Source: Zygnema cylindricum
Lineage: Eukaryota > Streptophyta > Zygnematophyceae > Zygnematales > Zygnemataceae
Reading direction: 5' to 3'
Length of the DNA stretch: 64,000 bases
NCBI GenBank assembly: GCA_037447655.1
Contig: JBBHKE010000847.1
Span: forward strand, 106,648 to 170,647
The stretch's first letter is position 1. The number at the start of each line of letters is the position of its first letter. The translations under genes and the position numbers were made by a program. A model generated the notes under the pieces. That model was not told the origin of the DNA, made no database searches, and worked only from the letters and a program-made list of their open reading frames with translations. Shown here piece after piece: positions 20,294 to 30,940 of the stretch.

Positions 20294-20471
20294 TAATAGA
20301 ATGCTTAGGGATAATAATGAATCTGTAATTTGTGAAAACCAAAAAGATAATGAATTAGAATCGGACCCGTCAAGGGAATCGTGGTCAGATTCCTCCTCGA
20401 AAAATGTGGAAGAGACTGATGATAAGGAAGATACTGAGGTGAGAGCAGATCAAACCGAAGGGGAAACTTGA
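20277..20471 (+). other. Acidic Ser-rich open frame antisense to gag start
   Basis: A 64-codon plus-strand frame, rich in Asp, Glu and Ser (ESDPSRESWSDSSSKNVEE), that overlaps the first bases of Gag in antisense. No family is recognised. The bias may just reflect a purine-poor leader on the other strand. It is noted because its composition is unlike the surrounding shadow frames. Confidence 0.2.
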
Positions 20472-20624
20472 CGCGAGATATTTAGGAAAGGATTGTCCAA
20501 AAGACTAGGTAAATCTGGTGGTCATGATTTCGTGGGCCTAAACGAGGACGACGATCGGGTGGTTCCGACAAGATAATCGAGATTATCCCAATCGGGGGGC
20601 ATAAAAAGTTATAACACCAAATGA

Positions 20625-21260
20625 TGACCAGATAACAAAATCGATCTATCTGATATGCTTCAAATGCCAGGCCACACCACTCTCTTGTCCAATTAGCCAA
20701 TCAACCTCTAGCAGGGCCTCAATGGCCAGATCTATCAGGAAGCCGTATTACCAAAACCTTTTATCTTGCAAACAAGGGGACAAGGCCGAAGGGCCAGATC
20801 TATAAAGGCAAATAACTTACTATCCAAGCACTCCCAAGTGCAGATCTAAAGCGGCACAATCTACAAAAGGGCTAACCAATGCCTCCAACGGCAAGATCTA
20901 TTGAAGAAATCCCACACCGGGTAGAGCAAACTTAGCCAAGGACACTCAGGGCCAGATAGAAAGCATAGAAAGCTGGACAAATGAAATGCTCAATACAAGT
21001 GGATTAACACTAATCCACTCCAAACACGATCCCTCTATACGATCAACCGACTACCTTACCCCTCGCCTGTACCCGCAAGGCATCGTGATACTTACAGAAC
21101 ACTCTTAGTAAATTGGTGATTGCCAAGGGTGAACTGCGGTTGTTAGCTACAAGCGAAGTTTTGCAGAGCTCCCAAAAACGGATCTGCTCCACTAACTCCA
21201 CTCTTTAGTGAAGTATGTCTCAATGTGAGCAAACGATGCCTCTTATATATAACAACGAAA
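20625..21260 (-). repeat. Candidate 5' LTR / promoter of gypsy-DNMT copy 2
   Basis: On the minus strand a TATA-like GTTATATATAAG lies at about 21253-21242, with roughly 950 bases to the Gag start. A possible LTR end is TGGTCA at about 20625, followed by TTTGGTGTTATAAC, which could be a decayed primer binding site. Five copies of a GGCCAGATCTAT-like word occur on the plus strand at 20724, 20791, 20839, 20889 and 20949. No second LTR copy is present to confirm the ends, so the boundaries are uncertain. Confidence 0.4.
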
Positions 21261-22439
21261 ACGGAGGAAACAAAAACCAAATACTTAAGTTAGTGTAGTA
21301 CATCGTTGGCCGAAAATTGGCCAATAAGATAAAAACGTCAACTAACAAGCAAATGGTAATTATAAATGTAAAGCTAGTTATAGATTTTTGTAGAAATGTA
21401 TCTATAAATATATGTTTTTGATTTTTTTAAATATTTTTGTTTTTTTTTCTTTAAAATAAAAAGAAAACCGAAATTGGAATAAAACAAACAAGCGAGAAAA
21501 TAAAATAGACAATTTTCAAGTGTAGGGATACTAAGCCGATGGATGGCCACTAGGCCCCACGGTCTATTTATATTCATTGCAGGAGTTATCTTATCGAGAA
21601 TAATCTGAATTTAAACTTAAATAAAACAAATCAAATCATAAACAACTTAGAAAGACAAACAACAACCGAAAATGACAATATGCCCGACACTTATGAGGTT
21701 TGAGATAACCAAACTCAAAAGATGCGCATAAGCCAAATAGAAATAAATACACAATCACAAGAAATAAAAACAACAAATCAATAATCCCAACATGCAACTT
21801 CCACACTAATTAAAGTTCAGCCACAGCCGAGAAAAGAAGTTTGTGTCGTGAGAACGCGGTCAAAATCCACTCAAAATGACGAGAAAAGTGAAGGGAAACC
21901 GTGTAGATCTTGGTCGAAGCCGTATATATTAATATGTAAGGCTTTACAAGATATTGATAATTTAATTGAAAACTAGACGCTTCACGCAAAGGCAGAAAAA
22001 TCGCCTCTAAGTTGTCCGGACAATTTTACAAATAAAAAGATGGTTGCAAAAAATCCTCAATATTGAAAATAAATAATTCCTGCACTTGAAAATTGTGTGC
22101 AGGAAATGATCTAAAATAAACTAAGTAACAAAAAATACCCCTAGGGAAAACATGCCGATTAGAGTACAGCGTGCTATGTAAGTATTAGCGTCCAGTTTCG
22201 ATTCAGCCAATAGGAGGCCGAAATCCTATGCCCTACGTTACAAAATCTATAACCTACGGATTAAAACCCTTCCTATCTACGTGTGAACGCATGAACCTCC
22301 AAATGGTTCACGACTTAAAATGGTCCAATGACGTCGCTTCGTCAAAACTGACAGCCGATTTGTCTATCATTTGCATCGACGATCCAGATATAATATAACA
22401 AAAATTGCATATTCGGCGTCGACGGTCCAAATGCTCCCT
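21261..22439. other. AT-rich stretch without genes
   Basis: AT-rich sequence, possibly the remaining U3 of the upstream LTR. Nothing coding is seen on either strand. Confidence 0.4.
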
Positions 22440-22920
22440 CCTGTGAAATGATTCAAAATTGTCGTCGGCCAAGATTTCGGGAAATAAAAATAGGTACAGT
22501 AGGACCGAAGGTACGTTCTAATTTATAGTCACGGGAATTCCGGGTAATGTAAGTCGTACGGTCGATGTAAAATAATCGAATCCACCGTCGGCGAAAATCG
22601 CGCAAGATATATATGGTACGGTAAGTTTATGTGTACCAACGTAAATTCAAAAATAAGTCATCGCCAAAAAATCCGGGAAAAATGAATAAGTACGGTCGAC
22701 GTGAAATGGCACGATTCACTGTCGCCGGAAATCGTGGAAATTATAAGTCGTACGGTACAAGTCGTCGCGGGAATCTCGGGAACTATATGTAGTACTGTAC
22801 AACTCGTACGGTCATGCGAAACCCAAATAACACCCAAATATAAATTAGTGTGGCGGTTGCCCGTCTTAACACCTCAATATAAACAATTAAAATGGCCGAC
22901 AAGATGCGGCATGACATGCC
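22440..22920 (+). repeat. Unclassified repeat X, copy 1
   Basis: Rich in GTACGGTC and TCGTACGGTA words, with loose internal repeats of about 100 bases. Its last ~120 bases (22790-22919: AACCCAAATAACACCCAAAT, GCGGCATGACATG) match 29640-29752. Both copies lose similarity right after CATGACATG, so that is a likely element end. Not assigned to a class. Confidence 0.55.
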
Positions 22921-22949
22921 TAGAGTGAGAAGTTACACGGAACCGCCAT

Positions 22950-25380
22950 CAAGAGAATAAACAGTGATAATGGGGGAGAGTATACCTCTAACCAGTTTGA
23001 GGAATACTTGAAGGATGAGGGAGTTCAGCATCAAAAAAATTCTATCGTATAATTCAGAACAAAATGGGGTAGCTGAGAGGTTGAACCGAACACTAGGAGA
23101 TAGTGTATGCAGTATGTTGGCCGACAAGAAAATAGGTAAGAGGTTTTGGGTAGAAGACATGATCTGTGCAAACTACATTGAGAATATAGTCTTTACCTAA
23201 GCTGTAAAAAAACTGACACCTTATGAGAGATGGGATAGAAGGAAACCATATACCTCTCACCTTAAAGTATTCGGTAGCCAAGTTTACACTCTTGATACGG
23301 ATAAGAAAAACTAAAAACTATATGCTAATGGAAAACGTGGATACTTTGTAGGATATGATGAGGATGTCAAAGGATATAGAGTATATGACTTAGCAAAGCA
23401 AGATATGATTCTTGTCAAACACCTAGTTGTCATGGATGAATGGAAGTCATTTGACCCCTTGAAATATACGAAGATGATAAAAATCAGTTTTGAGTATGAA
23501 AGTGAAGAGAATTCCGTTTTTCCCAAAAAAGATATAACTGAAACAAAGATTGCAGATTCAAAGGAGATCCAAGATACAAGAGATCTACCAAAAACCCGAC
23601 ATATTCCTATGGACTTCAAGGAGTCAGAGGAAGAGGAACCAGAACTGGCTTCCATAAATAGGGAAGCCGATGAGACAGTAGGGAGAAATCCAAGACTTCC
23701 CTCCATTCCAGCTTCAGAGTTTGAGGTAGGGAGAAGGAGTAGCAAACATATCAAGAAAAAATAGGCCGCTCATAAGGTAACTAAGTTATCTCACCTTGAT
23801 GAGCCTAATTCATACTCGGAGGCAGTGAACAGTCCAAAGAAAGACAGATGGATTAGAGCCGTAAATGATGAGATGGCCTCCGTCATAGAGGCAAATACTT
23901 GGGAACTAGCGGATTGTCCTCCAGACAGTAAAGCCGATTGGCTGTAAATGGGTTTTTAAATTGAAACTGAACGTTGACAATACCATTTAAAGATATAAGG
24001 CTCGGTTGGTAACAAAGAGGTTCACCCAGAAGGAGTGGATTGACTATAAGGAGACTTTTGCTCCAGTTGTTCGGTTCCCATCAGTAATGATTCTCTTCAG
24101 TGTAGTGGCAGCGGAAGATATGGAAATACACCAAATGGATATTAAGACTGCTTTCCTCAATGGTGAGTTAGAGGAAGAAATTTTCATGCAGCAACTAGAG
24201 GGGTTTGTGGAGGAAGGAGAAGAGAGCAAAGTCTTCAGGCTCATAAAGTCCTTAAATGGATTGAAGTAGGCTCCCCGACAGTGGAATAAAAAACTAGATG
24301 AGTTTTTCACCGGTTTGGGATATATGTTGATCAGCTCCGACCATTCTATCTATATGTTTGAAAATAAAATGGTGTTATATTTATTGCAATTTATGTAGAT
24401 GATCTGTTGGTGTTAAGTAAGTCTTTGGAAAAGATCAATAAGTTAAAGAAAGATCTTAGAAGCAGATTTGACATGAAGGATTTAGGGGAGGCAAGATATA
24501 TTTTGGGAATCCAAATGGAGAGAGATAGGGGGAAAAGGATCATTAGACTTCCTAAGAAAAAAACAATAGGTCATATACTTGAGAAATTCCAGATAGAAAA
24601 GGCAAGTAGTTGTACCACTCCCATGGACTTGAAGAAAGTAAGTGATGGAAGTGTAGGAGGAGGAGTGATAATCTTAGATGATCAAATTAGTCTTGAAGAG
24701 AGAGAGTTTTTGAAGTCTATCCCTTACAGGCAGGTTGTAGGAAGTCTAATATACTTTATGAACTGTACCATGCTAGACATAGCGGCAGCGGTTAAAGTCC
24801 TCAATAGAAGTCTTAATGATTATAGGAAGAGAGATTGAGAGACGTCTAAGAGAGTCATGAGATATCTGATGGAAACAAGAGAGTAATGGTTGCATTTGGG
24901 AGGGGAGCACACTAACATCAATACTTGGAGTGATGCCAATTATGAGGATGCACCTATGAGAAGATGCACTTCTGGGTATGTTTTGTATGTGAGGGAAGAT
25001 GCTTACTGTTGGAGCTGTAAGTAAAAAAAGTGGTTGCTCAGTCTACTATGGAGGCTGAGTACATGGCCTCTAGTCTTGTTGTGAAAGAGTTGATGTGGGT
25101 CAAATCTTTGTTAAAAGAACTGGGGTATATGAAGAAGGGAGTGCATGAAGTTTTTTGTGATAATCAAGTTGCCATTGCAATTGCATCCAATCCAAAGCAT
25201 CATTTCAAAGCTAAGCATATGGGCATAAGATTGAGTTTTGTGAGGGAAAAAATAGAAAATAAAATTGTGAATCTTGTGTATACGTCTGATGAAGAAATGG
25301 TGGTTGATATGATGACCAAATGTTTGTCATCTCCCAAATAAATGTATTGTAGGGAAAAGTGTGGACTAAAAGAGATATTA
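22950..25380 (+). pseudogene. Copia element E pol: integrase end, RT, RNase H
   Basis: Plus-strand Pol of the same copia family. It begins inside integrase (SDNGGEYTSNQFEEYL, EQNGVAERLNRTLGDSV), then the linker and RT (TWELADCPPDS, GFTQKEWIDYKETFAPV, EIHQMDIKTAFLNGELEEE, FAIYVDDLLVL region split by a frameshift, MKDLGEARYILGIQMERD, RQVVGSLIYFMNCT). RNase H follows (STMEAEYMASS, FCDNQVAIAIASNPKH, KHMGIRLSFVRE, EMVVDMMTK). Stops at 23300, 23764 and 24270 and frame breaks near 24390 and 24838 make it a pseudogene. Its start at about 22945 abuts repeat X. Confidence 0.8.
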
Positions 25381-25390
25381 AAAATAGACT

Positions 25391-25405
25391 AGAAAATAAT
25401 AGGAG
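25391..25405 (+). promoter_or_regulatory. Polypurine tract of copia element E
   Basis: AGAAAATAATAGGAG directly before the LTR start TGTTGAAATAAC. Expected place for plus-strand priming. Confidence 0.55.
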
Positions 25406-26305
25406 TGTTGAAATAACTAGATTTATAGAGTATTTTCTAGGTCTAAATAGATTAGTGAAAAAGGAAAAGAAAAGCGCAAACAGTCTGCTTCCACCTCAAC
25501 TCCCTAGCCCCCATACTTGTTGTAGTTACTGAAGGAGAGAGAGAGTGGTGGAGCCATGGCTGCCTCAGCTCCATAGGCAGGATTAAAGAGTGACATAAGT
25601 CACTCTCAACAAAAGGTTGAGTCCGATAGGACTCAAACCTCCGACCCGCAGAGCGAGGCGTAGCCGTCAGCTCTAACCGGTCTGTCTTAGGACTTCGCTA
25701 AATTAAATAGGGTGTGATATTTATTTAAACTGTGTTTTGATCTATAACCCGATTAACGAAAATACAAATGAAGGGACTTTGAACGAGTTAATAGATAGTG
25801 CGAACATGATCATGATCTATATTGCACATGATCGGACATTTGTTTTAACGACTAACATTAAAAGTCGTTTTTGATCCAACGCACATGTTGCCGCCGAGAT
25901 CCCGGAATGGTAACTTTGGCGGTTTTCGGACGCGGCATGACCTGGCGCCACGTGGAGAGATAACATTTGGAAGCGGAAATCCCGGGGACATAATGAGGAG
26001 TAAAAAAGAGACACGCGTCCACTCAATGGCCTTGTCGTATACAGGCCGTACAAAAAAGACATCGGTCATAGTACCTTTCTATACTATACAGTCATATGAT
26101 TCAATCGTACTGCAGTAGATAGGAATTGTGAGAGGGGTTTGGGACTTAGTATTTTTAAGTAGGTAGTAGCCTCTCTCTTTGAGAGTTTCTATAAATTGGC
26201 GTTTTTACCGCTTCATAACTTATCGCCTGGTTGGGTCTTTTCAGTGATTCTTTTTGTTGTGGACGCGACGAGTCTTGACTGCACAGGGGTGCAGGTAGAT
26301 TGACA
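25406..26305 (+). repeat. LTR E, flanked by pol and by a gag leader
   Basis: About 900 bp, from TGTTGAAATAACTAG to about TTGACA. Preceded by RNase H and a polypurine tract, so it is a 3' LTR. It is followed by leader and gag-start sequence of the same family, so it also looks like a 5' LTR. A B-box-bearing tRNA-like module is on the minus strand at 25618-25690. Confidence 0.7.
25618..25690 (-). other. tRNA-like module inside LTR E (antisense)
   Basis: Best-preserved example. On the minus strand CCGGTTAGAGCTGACGGC (A-box-like) is followed by GGAGGTTTGAGTCC (B-box-like) and ATCGGACTCAACC. It is antisense to the element. Confidence 0.45.
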
Positions 26306-26425
26306 ATTTGTTTGCTAGATTAGCAGTGGTTGTAGGTGAAAGAGGGCTAGTTAAAACTACCTAGAGGCTTTCTAAATTCTATAGTTTAATGGAGGACACA
26401 GAATTGCAAACCGCAAACGGGGTGA
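26306..26425 (+). pseudogene. Copia leader and gag start fragment after LTR E
   Basis: TAGAGGCTTTCTAAATTC parallels the leader of element D. ATG at 26389 opens a start similar to the family Gag (MEDTELQ against MEVTELQ), then the sequence leaves copia at about 26420 and enters a gypsy fragment. Confidence 0.6.
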
Positions 26426-26429
26426 TTGG

Positions 26430-26815
26430 GTGGTAAGCACAGGTGACAAGGTTTGGCTTTCAACAATTCATTATAAGTACAAGATCGAGGGACAATCGGA
26501 TCCTACGTGGAAATTTGCTTCTAAGTACATCAGACCATTTACTGTAATTGGGATGATATCGTTAGTTGTTGCCAAATTGGACTTTCCGCCTTCAACAAAA
26601 AATCATCCAATGATACACATAAGTCGGTAGAAACCAACAAATCTTCGACCAACTGAAAGAGAATTGGAATTGGATCCGTCAATAATTATAGAACGTGAGG
26701 TCCACAGGTGGGTAATAGATTGGGTTGGTCAACGGTTTCAGGTCGCCAATCCTATATTCGGGCAAGTGCATTATCTACGAAGGCCAGAAGATGAGTTAAC
26801 TTTAGAGGATTAAAA
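26430..26815 (+). pseudogene. Gypsy integrase C-terminal fragment
   Basis: Encodes GDKVWLSTIHYKYKIEG, FASKYIRPFTVIG, VAKLDFPPSTKNHPMIHIS, the GPY/F-like C-terminal module of Ty3/gypsy integrases. After a stop at 26630 the sequence continues as RPTERELELDPSIIIE, WVIDWVGQRFQVANP and LRRPEDELTLED, reminiscent of a chromodomain-like tail. It may or may not belong to the gypsy-DNMT family; orientation is opposite to copies 1 and 2. Confidence 0.7.
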
Positions 26816-26928
26816 GTTCTGAGTTTTTAAAAAGGTATTGGAGGGATAATAATATAGAAGTCCCGTCTTGAGAATGAACCGTGTTTAACTAAGGTTAGTT
26901 TAATAGAACGAGGGGATGATGTAACACT

Positions 26929-28120
26929 AATAGTGGATCTAACTTGTTCGTAAATTTGTATTTAAGTGTTACGAATATAGAGTTTTGAATTTGGTAGTCG
27001 TCCGCGAAAGAATCGCACGATTTGGAGTTATATTTTAAAAGATATAGTGATTGGTGTATTTAGGTGACAACGCAAGGTCAAAATAACGAGTGGGTGTTCG
27101 TTGTAACGGGTTAAGGGTCAAACTAGTCGCAGAATTTCAGGCGCACATTTAAAAAGAACCAAATGAATCAATATTTCTTATAGTACGGACGATGGTTTGT
27201 TTCGTACAATTTTTAGTACGCAACATCACTTTCACTTTATAGAATTTCGTAGGTAGTTTCGCGTGTGAAATTTGCGACGCACGTTCGTGCGAAGTCGCAT
27301 TTTGTTTAGCGCGCACTTTTGCACGTAAATGTTACGTAGTGAAATGTAGCGTTTGATTGGTTAGTAAATCCTACGTAGTTAGTAAGAGATTTCGCACGTT
27401 TTTGCATTGGTCGGTCTGAGTCCTAGCCGATCAATGATTGGCCTAGGTAAAACCTGTTCAACGGAGCGTTGATCAATGATTGGCCTAGGTTAAACCTATT
27501 CAACGGAGCGTTGACTCTAGCCTTGCTAGTCCAGGGCGATGATGGATAAATAGGGAAGTCTAAACGAAGAGTAAACATCCTTTCCTTTGGAAAAGTGTGT
27601 GGAAATTTCGAATGATCTTGGTCTTGAGCGAATAAAACCAAATTGGAGCAATGACATTTTTGCACTAAAATCTCTTACAAACTAAGTAGTGTTTTAGTAG
27701 TTAAGAGATAGAATTATTAAGAGTGGAGAGTAGTGGAAAACACTTTAAATGAAAGGTTGAGCCACGAGGGCAAGAGACCAAGCTAATGTTATGTGGACAA
27801 AAGTTTCTTCTAATTTAAAGTTTATCCTTATGTGAATGCTTTCCAATATGAATGTGTAATTTTCCAATGTGTGGAATATGTGGTTGAAATTGGTTGTACT
27901 AATGGGATTTTTTGAGAGGTAGGAAATCTTGTTACTATGTGCGTGTTGTTTTTCGTGCGTTGAATTTTGTACAGGGCCGTGGAGAGGTCTCGACCAACGG
28001 ACGCCGTTACGCAAAAGCAAAGTCCGTGAAAGCGCCTTTCTCTCTCTCCCTCTCCCACTACCGCGTCTATCTCACAATTCTTACAATGAAAAACCTCAAT
28101 AATGGTAACAAATGAAATAT
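26929..28120 (+). repeat. Probable gypsy 3' LTR start and U3
   Basis: After the integrase stop a purine-rich AACGAGGGGATGA is followed by TGTAACACTAATAGTGG at 26929, a typical polypurine-tract/LTR junction. The LTR end is not determinable without a second copy; 28120 is only a working limit. Confidence 0.45.
27429..27514 (+). repeat. Two-copy tandem repeat
   Basis: Two nearly identical units of about 43 bases, each starting GATCAATGATTGGCCTAGGT and ending CAACGGAGCGTTGA. Confidence 0.85.
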
Positions 28121-29541
28121 CTCTAAAGACAATTTCTTTTTACTATCTCTGCGTGTATTTTGATTGCAAGTATTGAGAAAAGAGTAAAAAACAGAATGGG
28201 GAAACCATGGCGGAAAGTTTTAGAATTTGTGACGTCGATGCTGTCATAATTTGAGCGTAATGTCAAAATGTCATAAACCCTAAACATCTACAATGTCACA
28301 AGTAGTTAGACGTCTACAAGTGCCGCTATTTTGTAAACATCTTTAATTGTCGCGAGTTTTGTAGTCGTCTACAACCGTCACAAATTACACCCACGTCTAC
28401 ATCCGTCACAATCTAAAGTAACGATTTTATTAACTTACATACGAATGCTCTGAAAGTGGTATAGAGAATCTTTGCTAAAAACAAAGTTACAAGACTAAAG
28501 TTTCGGTTACATGCGAATGTACCCTAAGAATTGCTCTAGACGACAAACTGCAGTACATATAAAGTTTCAAGATAACGCAACTTTAACGGTGGTAGTTTCA
28601 TTTTTTTGGTACGGTTGGGGATTTTCACGTTTTTTTCTAAGTTATGGAGGAAAACGACAGAAAATAACTGTAACTTTAGCACATGTGAAATGCCCTAAGG
28701 AATCGAAAAACTTACAAGTTTCCGATTTCAAAATTTATTGTATAAAGAGAACCGTACTTATGTGATTACTGTATTAGTGTATCGCACAATACACAACATA
28801 TATGTCTAATATCGCAGCCTATTTTTTTCCTTTTGTCGAATAACGTCATTTTGTGTTAGAGGTACATCCATTAAAAATACGACAAAAATATTTTAGAACA
28901 GTGTAGTACAAAACGTATCGCTATTAGTGTTAGGGTGCGTCTCTATGTGCCTAAGGGTTTTTTCTGTCGTTTCCGTGTAAAACTTAGAGCCGTACCGCGT
29001 AAGTTTCAACCATACAAAACAATATAAAAAATGAGAAGTACATTTTGCGTCATCATCGAATTTCAGATGTACTACATGTTGTCGTTTTGTGTTCTTCGAC
29101 CCAGGGCCACGCCAAAAAATGTCATCTTCAAACTTTTATTTAAAACAAAGGGAAAATGTGTTTTAAAACAAAGAATTTTCGAAAAACAAATAGAAACACG
29201 TAGTCGCATATGTAAAAAAAAAATAAAAAAATTTCAAAAAATTTAAAAAGAATTCAAGCGACGACGAAAAGTGCACGATCCGCTATGTTTTGTCCGTTTG
29301 CGTTTAGGTACGACAAAGCAAAGTACACAATTTGTTTGGATTTGTCCGTTTGCGTCGGGTACAGATTTTATTTCGCCAGAGGTCTCAAGATCCGATGCCA
29401 TTTCACGTCGAGCGGAAAAGAGACGCAAAGGCAAAGTGCATATTCTACAACCGTGAAACGGCTCAGGCTAGATGGCGGTACATCTACAAATGTCACGAAA
29501 AGTCATGCGACGTCACAAGCAATTACAAAAAATAACTTGCG
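28121..29541. other. Gene-free stretch
   Basis: No gene seen. 28270-28430 contains several degenerate copies of (A)CGTCTACAA-CCGTCACAA-like words. An AT-rich A-run area lies around 29210-29250. Confidence 0.4.
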
Positions 29542-29755
29542 TCATCACAGATTATAATATACGTCGTACGGTAGGACCGCGGGTACGATCCGAATCGTTA
29601 TCCCGGAAATCACTGAAAATGTAGGTCGTACGGTACACGTCGTACGGTCCTGCAAAACCCAATAATACCCAAATACAAATTAGCGTAGCGGCTGCCGGTC
29701 TTAACGCCTAAATATAAACAACTAAAATGTCCGACGACATGCGGCATGACATGTA
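29542..29755 (+). repeat. Unclassified repeat X, copy 2
   Basis: Matches the end of 22440-22920: CGTACGGTCC, AAACCCAATAATACCC, TAAATATAAACAACTAAAAT, GCGGCATGACATG. Similarity ends at about 29752, where a MITE begins. Confidence 0.55.
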
Positions 29756-29759
29756 CATG

Positions 29760-29953
29760 GAGACGCACCCTTAGTGTTTTTTTTCGCCATTTTAAACATG
29801 TATATGCCCGATTTTTGACTGGTAATCGCCAATCGGAAGGTGAGAATCTTACCTTTGAATCGCAACCGTGGATTAACTATGTGACAAGTGTGCACGGAAA
29901 AGATGTTCTAAGTGGCGGCAAAAACTATAACGCGATACACGATGTACTATTAG
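29760..29953. mobile_element. MITE-like element, type 2, copy 1
   Basis: Contains TTTTTCGCCATTTTAAACAT and, inverted at the other end, AAGATGTTCTAAGTGGCG, with a central AATCGGAAGGTGAGAATC. The same arrangement occurs at 43071-43270, 45091-45289 and 45356-45563. The terminal inverted repeats are imperfect here. No coding capacity. Confidence 0.65.
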
Positions 29954-29960
29954 TGTACAG

Positions 29961-30522
29961 TACACCGCCGATCGCTATTAGCGTAGAAGTTTCTTTAGGG
30001 TATATGAATAATTACTGTGGTTTACGCTAACTAAGAATTTGAAATTTTGAAATAAAACATACATTCTAATTGTTTAATAATTCTAATTTGGGTCTTTGAA
30101 AATAGTAAATGTCGGTCGCAAACATGCTTACACTAATATAGGTATTTGTACAAAATCTGAGAAATCGTACACAAATCGTACGTTCACACAGTCGAAACGT
30201 GGTTGTTGGACGAATATATGCAAACGTGATATTTGACAACCCGATTTGATCCCTTTTTTAGACCGCACATTCTCATGCGTCCGCGGCTACTAGACATAAT
30301 GAATTCTACTTTTTTCACTTAAAAAGATACATTTTTGTACGGTTTAACTTTGACCGTACACCACACTATTTAAAAGATGGTGTGCTTCCATTTTGTACAG
30401 TACTTAGAAAATAACCCTAAATGGCGTACAGAAAAAAAATAGAATAAGCTACGCTATTGGAGAATTAAAAAAAAAGCGCGATAGAATTAGCGTACACTAC
30501 TCTAATAGCGATTGGCGGTGTA
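29961..30522. mobile_element. MITE-like element, type 1 long form
   Basis: 562 bp between TACACCGCCGATCGCTATTAG and its inverted partner CTAATAGCGATTGGCGGTGTA. The left 200 bases recur at 30741-30940, and the right 400 recur at 37080-37524. No open frame of note. Confidence 0.7.
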
Positions 30523-30526
30523 TTGT

Positions 30527-30727
30527 AAACCGCCAATCGCTATTAGAGTATGTAACGCTAATTCGGTGCCCCTAAATTTTGACCCCAAAACCTGAAATAT
30601 AATTAATAACGCTATTTAAGTACGTGGACCATAATCTGCCACGTCTCAGGCACTAAATTAGAATCAATAACGCTAATTTATTTTTGACGCTATTTAATCC
30701 TTGACTCTTATAGCGATTGGCGGTGTA
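30527..30727. mobile_element. MITE-like element, type 3, copy 1
   Basis: 201 bp between AAACCGCCAATCGCTATTAG and ATAGCGATTGGCGGTGTA. The core GGACCATAATCTGCCACGT and GGCACTAAATTAGAA also occur at 62530-62590, and a relative lies at 45610-45812. Confidence 0.7.
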
Positions 30728-30740
30728 GCTTACAGAAAGC

Positions 30741-30940
30741 TACACCGCCAATTGCTATTAGCGAAGAAGTTTCTTTAGCGTGTATGGAAAATTACAGTAG
30801 TTTACGCAAATTAAGAATTTGAAAATTTCGAAAAAAAAACATACATTCTAATTGTTTAATAATTCTAATTCGGGTCTTTGAAAAAATAAATGTCGGTTGC
30901 AAACACATTTACATTAATATAAGTACCCGTACATTTTTTT
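30741..30940. mobile_element. MITE-like element, type 1, left part
   Basis: Begins TACACCGCCAATTGCTATTAG and follows the left 200 bases of 29961-30522. The matching right end is not found, so it is truncated or diverged. Confidence 0.6.

Larger units (their letters stand above)
15765..20625 (-). mobile_element. Gypsy-DNMT element copy 2 (most complete)
   Basis: Minus-strand order: leader, Gag capsid region (20293-19670), zinc knuckles (19569-19006), protease (18795-18382), spacer and C5 methyltransferase (18413-17020), poly-G linker, reverse transcriptase to 15765. A candidate promoter and LTR lie upstream at 20625-21260. The DNMT is in one uninterrupted frame for motifs I to IX. RNase H, integrase and 3' LTR are absent, lost at 15765. 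No other copy in the window supplies them with certainty. The gypsy integrase end at 26430-26815 is a possible but unproven relative. Confidence 0.85.

Noticed and set aside
28250-28430. Possible CRISPR-like spaced repeats (CGTCTACAA / CCGTCACAA words)
   Set aside because: Units are degenerate and irregular, and the context is a eukaryotic nuclear genome.
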